From contig CAYPBJ010000008.1 in the NCBI GenBank assembly GCA_964408945.1, forward strand, positions 1 through 64,000: a stretch of 64,000 nt of DNA, in the 5' to 3' direction. Source of the stretch: VMCP01 sp964408945. Lineage in GTDB: Bacteria; Bacteroidota; Bacteroidia; NS11-12g; UBA955. Positions 8,372-17,535 of this stretch are shown here, in pieces. A program made the translations under genes and the position numbers. The notes under the pieces were generated by a model. It worked only from the letters and a program-made list of their open reading frames with translations. It was not told the origin of the DNA and did no database searches. Every line of letters begins with the position of its first letter. The first letter of the stretch is position 1.

Positions 8372-9625
8372 TTAAGAACTATATTTTCCGAATAACGCAT
8401 AATAAAAGTCTAACATAGAAATATCATTTCCAAGAAAATAAATAGAAAATAAATTACCTAAAAAAAATCCATAATTAAAAAATTCAAATCCAAAACGAAT
8501 TTTTATTACTAAAATAAACAATATAAAAATGACTATAGCAATTTCTAATAAATAATAAAATAAACCTTTACGACTTTCATATTCTTGAATGAAAATATAT
8601 GAACCAATAAACGTAATCCAAACCAAAAACCTTCCAGATGAGATACTTGGATGAAGAGCAATCAAAGAAACAATTGAACCAATAGTAAATAATTCTCTTG
8701 AACTAATTGAACCAAAAATAGTGTATCTATCAGTTCGTATGAATACAAATAAGCCTACAGCTAAAATTAAATTAATTTGTCTCGAGAATTCGGCACTCCA
8801 ATTTAAAAACCAACTAGATTGTTCTAAATCAAGATCATGTTCATTATTATAGGCAGATGTTTTACCCTCGAGAAGTTCACTACCGCCTGAACCTAAATCT
8901 CCAATAAAGGCTGCTTGCTCAAAAGAAAATCTAAATTCAGTGTATACCACAAAACTCGACAATAAAAATACAATCCTTATAATTTTTAAAGATATATATT
9001 TCTGCCCCAAAACAGCAACCAAATAAATTGCAGAAAATATAAAAAAACTTGAATGAAAAAAGGGTGGAACAAATAGTATATAAGCCCGGTCTAACAAACT
9101 ATTTTTAGATTTCAAAAGACCATAAAAAACAGCATGAAAACCCGTCCACATCCTTACACCGTTTATTTCCCATATTGGTAGAATAAGCAACAAATAAGCA
9201 AATATTAAATATTTTAATTTTGTTGATATATCCTTATTCAAATTATTCAATATAATAAAAATATTGCTTGAATAAAAATAACCAAAAAACAATGCATAAA
9301 TTCCAAATAAAAAGCGGTAGTCAGGCGTAAAATAGGCAATTATAAAAGTTACTATTGGACTAAATGGGTCAGAATATTGAGTATAGATAAGACTTAATAA
9401 ATCAATAAAACTAAACCCTAATTTTATTTTAAAGTTTATTTCTTTTAATTCCTCAGCATATCTGTAACTATCACCTACGTCTCCTTTCAACACAAATCCA
9501 AAACCAAAAAAAACACATAAGAACCAAAAAATATTTCGGAATTCAATATCTATTTTACCCCGAAACAAGGACAAAAAAGAGGCGAAAGGCCAAATTAATA
9601 AAAGTAATAATGAGTTAACACTCAT
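8372..9625 (-). CDS. EpsG/Wzy-type polysaccharide polymerase (membrane)
   Basis: This 417-residue protein consists almost wholly of hydrophobic segments, about ten, with a polar loop (residues about 240-275, rich in Ser, Gly, Glu and Asp) in the middle. The GDVGDSYRYAEEL stretch near residue 50 resembles the EpsG family, which joins repeat units in Wzx/Wzy-type pathways. The context, between a glycosyltransferase and asnB and downstream of wza/wzc homologues, supports a polymerase. No flippase (Wzx) is seen in this part of the operon, so it may lie beyond the left edge. The start is ATG at 9625, five bases from the previous stop. Confidence 0.8.
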   Translation of the reverse strand: MSVNSLLLLLIWPFASFLSLFRGKIDIEFRNIFWFLCVFFGFGFVLKGDVGDSYRYAEELKEINFKIKLGFSFIDLLSLIYTQYSDPFSPIVTFIIAYFTPDYRFLFGIYALFFGYFYSSNIFIILNNLNKDISTKLKYLIFAYLLLILPIWEINGVRMWTGFHAVFYGLLKSKNSLLDRAYILFVPPFFHSSFFIFSAIYLVAVLGQKYISLKIIRIVFLLSSFVVYTEFRFSFEQAAFIGDLGSGGSELLEGKTSAYNNEHDLDLEQSSWFLNWSAEFSRQINLILAVGLFVFIRTDRYTIFGSISSRELFTIGSIVSLIALHPSISSGRFLVWITFIGSYIFIQEYESRKGLFYYLLEIAIVIFILFILVIKIRFGFEFFNYGFFLGNLFSIYFLGNDISMLDFYYALFGKYSS

Positions 9626-9630
9626 TCAAT

Positions 9631-10707
9631 TCAAAATATAGAAATATATTTTTCAATTATTTGTTTACTATCGTATTCAGAACTGTTGATTTGCAGGGGT
9701 TTTCTATTGCCTGATATTAATTCATCTATGAATACATCACCATCACTCTCTAAATTAACCGAGTATATAGGTCGACCCAAAAATGAATATTCAATAATCT
9801 TGGAAGGGCTCTGCGTTTTTGAATGATTCTCAAAATTCAAAATACAATCCATACCTGCTAATAATCGATAAACATCTTCTCGAGGCATTAAGTTCTGTAT
9901 AATAAATCGATCATCACTTAAACATTCAGTGGGTATTAAATCTAAATTATTTACAATTAAATAAAATTTGAATTTAAATTTAGAATTTATTGCCTTTCTT
10001 AAAAATTCTGAAGGATTTCTACCAAATTTGTATAAAGTGCCTGCATACCCAAACGTAAAGATAGAATTCTTGACATTTTCATTTCGAAAACTGCCAATAT
10101 AAGCGCTGTCAAAACCTTGTGGAATAACAATAAATTTTGACCTTGAAAATCTGGGATATGCAGCAATAGCGCCCTCAAATGGAACGATTACTTTATCAAC
10201 CTTCTTTAAAAAGGATCGCTCTAGAAATCGAAAATAAAATGGCTTAGGAATAATGTCCATGCCTTTTGTGAAAAAAGGATCACTTGATTCAGCTATCCAA
10301 TAAATCTTTTTATTCGATGTTCTCAGCAATTTATTTATTCCCCAATGAATTGAATGAGGAACGCCAATGGTAATTATTACATCAGAATTTAAAACTTGAC
10401 GATAATTCTTTAACCAAAAGAAAAAATTGATATCTGGATAGTCGAATAACAAATTAAAAATTCTTTGTAATATTCTGCCTATCGTGCCACGAAACATAAA
10501 TTTTATATTTCGCCCAAATGAATAAAATTTCACATTAGGTTTTTCGGCATTCAAATTACTTATTGGTGCATTAGGCAAGTAAACATTAATCCTCTCAAAA
10601 TAAGGGGCTAAACCATAAACCAAATTAAAGATTCTAATCGCCCTAGGAGAGTTAGAAGGTGGAAAATCGCCACCTATAATGGCTAATTTTAATTCAAATG
10701 TATTCAA
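9631..10707 (-). CDS. Glycosyltransferase, GT4-like
   Basis: This 358-residue protein begins with LKLAIIGGDFPPSNSPRAIR, the GG-(D/E)-xPP type loop of GT-B acceptor domains. It has an inter-domain region VIVPFEGAIAAYPRFSRSKFIVIPQGFD, then FGYAGTLYKFGRNP and a donor-domain end with SPSKIIEYSFLGRPIYSV, a weak form of the E-x7-E region. It probably forms one glycosidic bond of the repeat unit on the cytoplasmic face. The start is TTG at 10707, one base after the stop of the kinase gene. No in-frame ATG is available before the conserved loop. Sugar specificity cannot be read. Confidence 0.8.
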   Translation of the reverse strand: MNTFELKLAIIGGDFPPSNSPRAIRIFNLVYGLAPYFERINVYLPNAPISNLNAEKPNVKFYSFGRNIKFMFRGTIGRILQRIFNLLFDYPDINFFFWLKNYRQVLNSDVIITIGVPHSIHWGINKLLRTSNKKIYWIAESSDPFFTKGMDIIPKPFYFRFLERSFLKKVDKVIVPFEGAIAAYPRFSRSKFIVIPQGFDSAYIGSFRNENVKNSIFTFGYAGTLYKFGRNPSEFLRKAINSKFKFKFYLIVNNLDLIPTECLSDDRFIIQNLMPREDVYRLLAGMDCILNFENHSKTQSPSKIIEYSFLGRPIYSVNLESDGDVFIDELISGNRKPLQINSSEYDSKQIIEKYISIF

Positions 10708-10708
10708 A

Positions 10709-13132
10709 TCACTTCTTAAAAATCTTCTTTAAAAAATACCCATATCCCGTTTTCTTCACACCACTTCCATAATAACCATATCCGTAGTTATATCCTCCAT
10801 AACCATAGCCGCTGTAACCATATCCACCATAACCGTAATAGGCATAGCGGCCAATTCCCGTTGGTTTTAAACCATTAAAAATCAAAGAAATATTTGGGAA
10901 CAATCCTGTTTTTCTAGCTTTTTCAATAACCTCAACAATGGCATCTTTATGAGTTTTATTTTGTCGAACCACAAATATGCTCATATCTACAAACTTTGCA
11001 ATCAATTCAGCATCAGAGACAAGCCCTAATGGGGGAGTATCTATTAAAATAATATCAAATCGTTTCTTTAATTCTATGAAAAAAACTTCCATTTGATCTG
11101 ATTCAAATAATTCTGTTGGATTCGGTGGAATAACTCCTGACGGGATGATCGAAAGCCCATCATATTCTGTTGGATATATAATAGAATCTAAATCATTTGC
11201 CCCAGATAAATAAGAACTTAAACCATTTCTTGCTTGTAAATTAAATGGTTTATGCAGTGTTGGCTTTCGCATATCTGCGCCAATCAAAACAACTTTTTGA
11301 CCCGATAAACTGAAACTGATTCCTAAATTGATGCTCACAAAAGTTTTGCCTTCCCCGGGAACAGATGAAGAAACCAAAATAGTATGTACTGATTTCTTTT
11401 TCTGCCATCGAAAATTAGATATCTTTGTTCGAATACTTCTAACAGATTCTGCGATAATTCCTCTATCCTTAATGCCCACAATAATGCTTCTCTTTTGATT
11501 GTCATACATGATTTCACCAATGATGGGAATCTCGGTTAATGATTCTATGTCCTCGCGGAATTTGATTTTTGGATTTAATAAAACCCACCAATAAACGAAT
11601 AAAAATGGAATTATGAAGCTGATACTAAAAGCAAATACGTAATTCATTGTGGGTTTAGGTGCAATTTGTGAACCACCGAAAGCTTTTTCAATGATTCTTA
11701 TATCTGAAACCGTTGCTGCAAAGGATATTGCTGACTCTTCGCGTTTTTCTAATAAAAAAGTGTAAATCTCATTTTTTATTGATTGCTGCCGAGAAATGTC
11801 AACCAACGTGCGCTCCTTTGCGGGAATTGCACTAAGCAATCCATTTTTTTCGCCAGATTGTTGTGTGTAGTTTATCTTGGCAATATTTAAGTTAGATCTA
11901 ATGTTTCGAATATTCTCCTTTATGCTACGCTTGGTTTTTATTATTTCCTCTTCTAGAGTAACATAGGTTTCGTCTTGATACCCAGAAATCTTTTTTCTCT
12001 TGCTTAAATCAGTTTCTAAATCGTATAATTTACTTAATAAGGCACTTAATAAGGGTTCATTGAAACCCATAACAGACGGAACGGTTCCAGTTGTGTTTTG
12101 TTTCTGATTAATATAGTTTTCAATATCCGCTAATACAGATAATTGCAAATCCAATTCAGCTATCTTTTGATCAGTTTCTTTGACAGATGATAAATACAAA
12201 CTCGCTTGAGAGCTAATATCATAAATTCCATTGGCTGACTTATATTGTTCAATATTTCTTTCAACGCTATCCAATTCTCCATTGATAAGTCGAAGTCTTT
12301 GATCTATGAAATCTAGCGAGAATTGAGCCGAACGTCGCTTATCTGCCACAGAAGAATTTGTGTAAACATCAACAATTTCGTTCAATATCTTTTGAGCATT
12401 TTCAACATTTTGATCGCTATAAGTAATTGCAATAATGGTAGTTTTTTTGCCCACTTGAGCCGCAGTTACAGCATTTGAAATTCGAGCAGTTTCCGCTTTT
12501 ATATCTCTAATCGATAAATAATAAGGTGTGTTGAAATTGACTTGAGATGCAAGCAACTGATCTACTGTCAATTGAAACGATGTTCCATTGATAGTAATCA
12601 TCTGATCCTTTAGAGGGTATTTCGTACCGGAAATTGTAAACGACTTTCTGTCAGAGTTGAAAACTAGTTCTAAATTGTTTACAGTACTAATAGAGTCTTC
12701 GTCAAGTGCTTCAAAATTGATGGCAAAATGGAAAGGCATAATGTTTGTTCTAACCTTGCCTTCTTGACGAATTGAAATGTATGTATTTAAGTTGCGAGCA
12801 ACTTTACCAGTGATATCTGAGGAACGAATTATTTCAATTTCATTGTCTACTGATTTCTGTGCGGCAAAAATGTCAAACTCTTTTAATATTGCACCTTCTG
12901 CACCCCCATCTTCTTTAAGCAATACCTTTCCAAACACTTGATAAACCGGTATCTGATAACGAATATAGACGCGCGCAGCAAAAAAGGCAATAACCAAAGA
13001 AATCGCATAAATGGGCCAAAAGGGTAGAATTACCTTTCTGACAATGTCATATGGATTTAGTGCGCTACTTGTCCCTAATTTGGATTCTGTTTGTTTGTAA
13101 ACATGTCCAGGATTTAGTGGATTTGGTTCCAT
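10709..13132 (-). CDS. wzc: Polysaccharide co-polymerase with BY-type tyrosine kinase domain (Wzc-like)
   Basis: This 807-residue inner-membrane protein controls polymer length and couples polymerisation to export. An N-terminal cytoplasmic piece leads into TM1 (residues about 35-55), a long periplasmic Wzz domain with coiled coils, TM2 near 497-515, and a cytoplasmic BY-kinase. The kinase has Walker A SSVPGEGKTF near 592, Walker A' VLIGADMRKP, and Walker B IILIDTPPLG near 695. The C-terminal tail is an extreme Tyr/Gly cluster, 13 tyrosines in 27 residues from about residue 765, the substrate of trans-autophosphorylation in this family. The start is ATG at 13132, 17 bases after the Wza-like gene. 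No separate phosphatase of the Wzb type is seen. Confidence 0.93.
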   Translation of the reverse strand: MEPNPLNPGHVYKQTESKLGTSSALNPYDIVRKVILPFWPIYAISLVIAFFAARVYIRYQIPVYQVFGKVLLKEDGGAEGAILKEFDIFAAQKSVDNEIEIIRSSDITGKVARNLNTYISIRQEGKVRTNIMPFHFAINFEALDEDSISTVNNLELVFNSDRKSFTISGTKYPLKDQMITINGTSFQLTVDQLLASQVNFNTPYYLSIRDIKAETARISNAVTAAQVGKKTTIIAITYSDQNVENAQKILNEIVDVYTNSSVADKRRSAQFSLDFIDQRLRLINGELDSVERNIEQYKSANGIYDISSQASLYLSSVKETDQKIAELDLQLSVLADIENYINQKQNTTGTVPSVMGFNEPLLSALLSKLYDLETDLSKRKKISGYQDETYVTLEEEIIKTKRSIKENIRNIRSNLNIAKINYTQQSGEKNGLLSAIPAKERTLVDISRQQSIKNEIYTFLLEKREESAISFAATVSDIRIIEKAFGGSQIAPKPTMNYVFAFSISFIIPFLFVYWWVLLNPKIKFREDIESLTEIPIIGEIMYDNQKRSIIVGIKDRGIIAESVRSIRTKISNFRWQKKKSVHTILVSSSVPGEGKTFVSINLGISFSLSGQKVVLIGADMRKPTLHKPFNLQARNGLSSYLSGANDLDSIIYPTEYDGLSIIPSGVIPPNPTELFESDQMEVFFIELKKRFDIILIDTPPLGLVSDAELIAKFVDMSIFVVRQNKTHKDAIVEVIEKARKTGLFPNISLIFNGLKPTGIGRYAYYGYGGYGYSGYGYGGYNYGYGYYGSGVKKTGYGYFLKKIFKK

Positions 13133-13149
13133 GATTTACTTAATATTTA

Positions 13150-13908
13150 TTATCTTCCAACAATCCCCATTAACGCAACCACTAACGTAACTCCGCTAGT
13201 AATTACAGGGAATAATTGCAATGTTAAACTGCTTGAATTCTTTTTGGTTTGATTGGCTTCTACATATATCAAATCACCGGATTGCAATTGGAAAACCGAA
13301 CTGCGAATTACCTTAGGGTCTGATAAATTGACTCTATGTACCATTCTAGAAGAATCTGTTTGTCTGATTAATAAAACATCGGATCGCCGACCGAAAGGAG
13401 TGATATCGCCAGCTTTGCCTATGGCTTGATATATGTCAACATTTGGAGTTGAAAATGTTAACTGGCCAGGATGCATAACCTCACCCAAAACGGTGACCCT
13501 GAAATTCATTAACCTTACTGAGACTATTGGACTTTTTGTATATTGAGAGTAAAGCAATTGAAGAGTATCTATGAGTTGCGCATGAGACATGCCTTCTACC
13601 TTTAGATTTCCAACACGTGGCAAGTTTAAAATACCTTTTTCAGTTACAAAATAACCAGATTGGGTTTCACCACCTGCAGATTGGCCGGATACGGAATTGG
13701 CCTGATTCACAATTTGATCCATCTCGGGGTTTAAACTAGCTACTGTAATGGATAATTGATCTCCCTTGTGAATAACAACTTCCCTCCAATAAACTGAGTC
13801 AATTATGGCACTATCTTTCAAACCAGTGAAATAGACTTGGTCTTTAGAGCTTGCGCAATAAGCCAAAAAATAAGATACTACTAAAATTACTAAACCTTTT
13901 TTAATCAT
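13150..13908 (-). CDS. wza: Polysaccharide export outer-membrane lipoprotein (Wza-like)
   Basis: This 252-residue protein begins with a lipoprotein signal (MIKKGLVILVVSYFLAYC). The acylated Cys would be residue 18, though Tyr at -1 is an unusual lipobox residue. Next come a poly-export domain (GDQLSITVASLNPEMD to VSVRLMNF) and one SLBB-like domain with VTVLGEVMHPGQLTF. A hydrophobic C-terminal segment (LFPVITSGVTLVVALMGIVG) could be the short helix that crosses the outer membrane in Wza multimers. It is the first gene of the operon, directly before the Wzc-like kinase, the standard arrangement. The start is ATG at 13908, ten bases downstream of a good -7 promoter element. Confidence 0.92.
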   Translation of the reverse strand: MIKKGLVILVVSYFLAYCASSKDQVYFTGLKDSAIIDSVYWREVVIHKGDQLSITVASLNPEMDQIVNQANSVSGQSAGGETQSGYFVTEKGILNLPRVGNLKVEGMSHAQLIDTLQLLYSQYTKSPIVSVRLMNFRVTVLGEVMHPGQLTFSTPNVDIYQAIGKAGDITPFGRRSDVLLIRQTDSSRMVHRVNLSDPKVIRSSVFQLQSGDLIYVEANQTKKNSSSLTLQLFPVITSGVTLVVALMGIVGR

Positions 13909-13918
13909 GAATTCATCT

Positions 13919-13926
13919 CAAACTTA
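13919..13926 (-). promoter_or_regulatory. -7 promoter element before the polysaccharide operon (proximal)
   Basis: On the minus strand the sequence reads TAAGTTTG, an exact match to the Bacteroidota -7 consensus TAnnTTTG, ten bases before the ATG of the Wza-like gene. No clear TTTG -33 box was found at the expected distance. Confidence 0.5.
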
Positions 13927-14059
13927 CGGAAAATCAATGGTTTTGTAAAAAATTTACGGCTCCGCCTACTCAGTTACACGTTATTTTTGAACTGAGAAAT
14001 GAAAGTTTGAAAGTTACCGTTCCTTTGTTGGCATATTCCGTGCCAAATTAAAGATTACA

Positions 14060-14067
14060 CAAAGTTA
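14060..14067 (-). promoter_or_regulatory. -7 promoter element before the polysaccharide operon (distal)
   Basis: The minus strand reads TAACTTTG, an exact TAnnTTTG match, which would give a leader of about 150 bases holding two hairpins. The -33 box is not obvious. Confidence 0.4.
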
Positions 14068-14184
14068 ATTTAATTATTCCGTTGAATACTATCTGAAATG
14101 CTTTAACACTTAGTTAAACAATCCCCTTTTATAACATATGCCCTAATAAATGTTCACTTAGCATAACATCGGTATTTTCTATCG

Positions 14185-14192
14185 TATCTTTG
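14185..14192 (+). promoter_or_regulatory. -7 promoter element of der
   Basis: The sequence is TATCTTTG, an exact TAnnTTTG match, only four bases before the der ATG. Transcription would start at or just inside the start codon, predicting a leaderless or nearly leaderless mRNA. Confidence 0.6.
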
Positions 14193-14196
14193 CAGG

Positions 14197-15510
14197 ATGA
14201 ATCGAATAGTAGCCATTGTTGGTCGTCCGAATGTTGGAAAGAGCACCTTATTCAATCGTTTGACAGGTGAACGGAAAGCCATCGTTGATGACTTTAGTGG
14301 CGTTACACGTGATCGTCATTACGGCAGAAGCGACTGGAATGGCGTTGAATTTACGGTAATTGATACCGGTGGATTTGTTCCAAAATCAGAAGATTTATTT
14401 GAAAATGCCATAAGAGAGCAAGTACATATTGCCATTGAAGAGGCCGCTGTTCTTATTTTTATGGTGGATGTTCAATCAGATATTCACCCTTTAGACCAGG
14501 ATTTCGCTCAACTATTACACCGAAACAAGAAACCTGTTTTGCTTTGCGTAAATAAGGTAGATAACGAGAGTTTAAGATTGCAAGCCCCCAGTTTTTATGC
14601 CTTGGGATTTGAGCATATTTTTGAAGTTTCTGCTACCAATGGCTCTGGAACTGGTGAATTGTTGGATGCTGTAACTGAGCATATAAAAGAATTACCCGAT
14701 TCTACAAATGAAGATGAACTTGCACTTCCAAAAATTGCCATTGTAGGTCGTCCAAACGTAGGAAAAAGTAGTATTATAAATGCTTTACTTGGAAAAGACA
14801 GAAACATTGTTACTGATATTGCAGGTACCACCAGAGACAGTATAGATACACACTACAACGCTTTTGGTAAAGAAATGATCCTGATTGATACCGCAGGAAT
14901 TAGAAAGAAGAGTAAAGTCCACGAAAACATTGAATTTTACTCGGTCATGCGTTCGTTGAGGGCATTGGAAAATGCTGATATTGTGGTTCTAGTTTTAGAT
15001 GCTACTCAAGGACTTGAGGCACAAGATCTCAATCTATTCTGGATGGCCCATCGATTGGGAAAAGGAGTCGTGATTTTAGTAAATAAATGGGATCTAATTG
15101 AAAAAGACACGAACACTCACTTGGCTTTCACTGAAAATATTAAACAACGAATTGCTCCTTTTGTAGATGTTCCAGTTTTATATATTTCGGCATTGACCAA
15201 GCAACGTATTTTTCAAGCTGTTGAAATGATTACAAAGGTTTATGATTCGTTAAGCACCAGAATTTCAACGCATAAACTCAATGATTTTATCTTACCGATT
15301 ATAGAAAATTATCCTCCGCCAAGCAAAAAAGGTAAGTTTGTTAAAATCAAATTTGTGACTCAACTTCCTTCTAAAAGAGTTGCGTTTGCATTTTTCTGCA
15401 ACCTACCGCAATATGTTGATGATTCTTACAGCCGATTTTTGGAAAATAAACTCCGAGATTCGTTTCCGTTTTCGGGGGTTCCAATCATGATTTATTTTAG
15501 AAAGAAATAA
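14197..15510 (+). CDS. der: Ribosome biogenesis GTPase Der
   Basis: This 437-residue double GTPase acts in maturation of the 50S ribosomal subunit. Two tandem G domains are plain. The first has GRPNVGKSTLF at residues 8-18, DTGGF, and NKVD. The second has GRPNVGKSS near 183, DTAGIRKKSKVHE, and NKWD. The C-terminal KH-like domain starts near residue 350 (STHKLNDFI). Length matches Der (EngA). The ATG at 14197 is fixed because the first G domain begins at residue 3 and the -7 promoter element lies four bases upstream. rlmN follows after eight bases, probably on the same transcript. Confidence 0.97.
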   Translation: MNRIVAIVGRPNVGKSTLFNRLTGERKAIVDDFSGVTRDRHYGRSDWNGVEFTVIDTGGFVPKSEDLFENAIREQVHIAIEEAAVLIFMVDVQSDIHPLDQDFAQLLHRNKKPVLLCVNKVDNESLRLQAPSFYALGFEHIFEVSATNGSGTGELLDAVTEHIKELPDSTNEDELALPKIAIVGRPNVGKSSIINALLGKDRNIVTDIAGTTRDSIDTHYNAFGKEMILIDTAGIRKKSKVHENIEFYSVMRSLRALENADIVVLVLDATQGLEAQDLNLFWMAHRLGKGVVILVNKWDLIEKDTNTHLAFTENIKQRIAPFVDVPVLYISALTKQRIFQAVEMITKVYDSLSTRISTHKLNDFILPIIENYPPPSKKGKFVKIKFVTQLPSKRVAFAFFCNLPQYVDDSYSRFLENKLRDSFPFSGVPIMIYFRKK

Positions 15511-15518
15511 GGTTGTTG

Positions 15519-16547
15519 ATGAAAGACATCCGAAATCTCAAATTAGAAGAATTAAATGCTTGGTTTTTAGAAGTAAAACAACCCAGCTTTCGATCTAAAC
15601 AGATTTGGCAATGGCTATGGCAAAAAGGTGCGCGATCTTTTGCTGAAATGAGCAATTTACCTAAAGATTTACGCAGCCTTCTTGAAGAAAATTTTACGTT
15701 TCATCAAACTGAATTAAGCGATGCACAATATTCAAAAGATGGAACCATAAAAGTACTTTTTAAGCTGTTTGATGGGAATAAAGTTGAGGGTGTATTAATT
15801 CCTACCAAGAGCCGCACCACAGCTTGTGTAAGTAGTCAAGTGGGATGTTCATTGGATTGTAAATTTTGTGCTACAGGATATCTGAAAAGAGAACGCAATC
15901 TGACTGCCGGTGAAATTGTAGATCAAGTAAATTTAATCAATGAATTAGCTGAAAAACATCATGGTAAACGTTTAGACAACATTGTTTACATGGGTATGGG
16001 TGAACCTCTTTTAAATTATAATGAAGTTCTCAGGAGTGTTGACCTGATAACATCCCCCGATGGAATGGGGATGAGCCCAAGCAGAATCACTTTATCTACG
16101 GCTGGCATTACCAAGATGATAAAAAAATTGGCAGATGACGGTGTTAGAACTAATCTCGCGCTTAGTTTACATGCTGCTACGAATGAGAAAAGAAGCGCCA
16201 TCATGCCTATCAATGATAGCAATCCCTTGGAAGATCTAACCGAAGCATTACAGTATTGGTATGATAAAACAGGCAACAGACCCACATTAGAGTATGCCGT
16301 TATTGCTGGGGTCAATGATGATTTGCAATCTGAAAAAGAATTAGCCGTCTTCGCTCACTCTTTTCCGAGTAAAATCAATTTGATTGAGTATAACCCTATT
16401 TCAACAGCTGATTACCTACCTACTAGTAGGCTGATGGAATTCGCCGAAGGATTGAGCTCCAGAAGATTGATAGTAAACGTCAGACGAAGTCGCGGAAAAG
16501 ATATTGATGCAGCTTGCGGACAATTAGCCAACAAGCTGTCTCGATAA
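15519..16547 (+). CDS. rlmN: 23S rRNA A2503 / tRNA A37 C2-methyltransferase RlmN
   Basis: This 342-residue radical-SAM enzyme methylates C2 of adenosine 2503 in 23S rRNA and often A37 in some tRNAs. The radical-SAM cluster motif CSLDCKFC (C-x3-C-x2-C) lies near residues 110-117, with YMGMGEPLLNY and SLHAATNEKR after it. The second catalytic Cys is in AACGQLA near residue 333. The chosen start is the ATG at 15519. An upstream TTG at 15513 would only add two residues. The gene follows der closely and ends four bases before the convergent UDP-glucuronate decarboxylase gene, leaving no room for a terminator between them. Confidence 0.96.
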   Translation: MKDIRNLKLEELNAWFLEVKQPSFRSKQIWQWLWQKGARSFAEMSNLPKDLRSLLEENFTFHQTELSDAQYSKDGTIKVLFKLFDGNKVEGVLIPTKSRTTACVSSQVGCSLDCKFCATGYLKRERNLTAGEIVDQVNLINELAEKHHGKRLDNIVYMGMGEPLLNYNEVLRSVDLITSPDGMGMSPSRITLSTAGITKMIKKLADDGVRTNLALSLHAATNEKRSAIMPINDSNPLEDLTEALQYWYDKTGNRPTLEYAVIAGVNDDLQSEKELAVFAHSFPSKINLIEYNPISTADYLPTSRLMEFAEGLSSRRLIVNVRRSRGKDIDAACGQLANKLSR

Positions 16548-16551
16548 GTTC

Positions 16552-17535
16552 TTATTTTATAAAATCTCTGTGGTGTGCTTCTTCGTAGAGGCGTTCTTTT
16601 GGCAGAGATTTGAAATAATCCCAAGTAATTTTAAGCCCTTCGCTGCGATCATAACGTGGCTCCCAACCTAAGATTTCTTGAGCCTTAGTAATATTGGGTT
16701 GACGTTGTTTTGGATCATCAATGGGAAGAGGTTTGTAAACCACTTTTTGGTCGGTACCGGTTAGTTTGATGATTTCTTCAGCAAATTGAGCAATGGTTAT
16801 TTCTTTGGGATTTCCAATATTTACTGGATCTACACAATTACTTAATAATAGGCGATAAATACCTTCTACTAGATCATCTACATAACAAAAGCTTCTGGTT
16901 TGACTTCCATCACCGAAAACGGTAAGATCTTCACCACGAAGTGCTTGACCCATAAATGCCGGAAGTACACGACCATCATTCAGACGCATTCTAGGTCCAT
17001 AAGTATTGAATATTCGAACAATTCTAGTTTCTAATCCGTGGTAAGTGTGATAAGCCATGGTAATTGCTTCTTGGAAGCGTTTGGCTTCATCATAAACACC
17101 GCGAGGACCCACTGGATTTACATTTCCCCAATAATCTTCTGTTTGGGGATGTACTGTTGGGTCACCATACACTTCGCTGGTGGAGGCCACTAAGATTCGG
17201 GCTTTTTTCGCCATTGCCAATCCCAAAAGATTGTGGGTCCCTAGTGAGCCTACTTTCAGAGTTTGAATGGGAATCTTTAAATAATCTATAGGACTGGCTG
17301 GTGAAGCAAAATGTAAGATGTATTTTAAATCTCCGGGTACGTGCACAAATGTGGAAACATCGTGGTTGTAGAATTCAAAATCAGGCAACTTAAAGAGGTG
17401 CTCAATGTTTCTAAGATCTCCGGTAATTAAGTTATCCATACCAATGACATGGTAACCTTCTTTGATAAAACGATCACACAAGTGAGACCCTAAAAACCCG
17501 GCTGCACCGGTAATCAATACGCGTTCTTTTTTCAT
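16552..17535 (-). CDS. UDP-glucuronate decarboxylase (UDP-xylose synthase)-like SDR
   Basis: This 327-residue extended short-chain dehydrogenase has the NAD motif GAAGFLGSH at residues 10-18, STSEVYGDP with the active Ser/Thr, and the catalytic YDEAK near residue 148. GPRMRLNDGRVLPAF and FGDGSQTRSFCYVDDLVEG are typical of UDP-xylose synthase. It would convert UDP-glucuronate through a 4-keto intermediate to UDP-xylose. It overlaps the UDP-glucose dehydrogenase gene by four bases (ATGA), the enzyme that makes its substrate, so the two steps are coupled. Another sugar-nucleotide epimerase activity cannot be excluded from sequence alone. Confidence 0.88.
   Translation of the reverse strand: MKKERVLITGAAGFLGSHLCDRFIKEGYHVIGMDNLITGDLRNIEHLFKLPDFEFYNHDVSTFVHVPGDLKYILHFASPASPIDYLKIPIQTLKVGSLGTHNLLGLAMAKKARILVASTSEVYGDPTVHPQTEDYWGNVNPVGPRGVYDEAKRFQEAITMAYHTYHGLETRIVRIFNTYGPRMRLNDGRVLPAFMGQALRGEDLTVFGDGSQTRSFCYVDDLVEGIYRLLLSNCVDPVNIGNPKEITIAQFAEEIIKLTGTDQKVVYKPLPIDDPKQRQPNITKAQEILGWEPRYDRSEGLKITWDYFKSLPKERLYEEAHHRDFIK

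Larger units (their letters stand above)
13909..14067 (-). promoter_or_regulatory. Candidate structured leader of the polysaccharide operon
   Basis: Between a distal promoter element (14060-14067) and the first gene lie two perfect inverted repeats: TTGGCA/TGCCAA at 14028-14033 and 14041-14046 (7-nt loop), and CTCAGTT/AACTGAG at 13969-13975 and 13990-13996 (14-nt loop). A T-run on the transcript strand follows the second hairpin by about 20 bases. This could be a regulatory leader or chance. A second promoter at 13919-13926 would bypass both hairpins. The remaining part up to der (14197) holds nothing else recognised except the der promoter. Confidence 0.35.

Noticed and set aside
10709..13132. 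Frameshift or gene break in the Wzc-like gene because of its repetitive tail
   Set aside because: The frame is open from start to stop and all kinase motifs are in order, so the gene looks intact.
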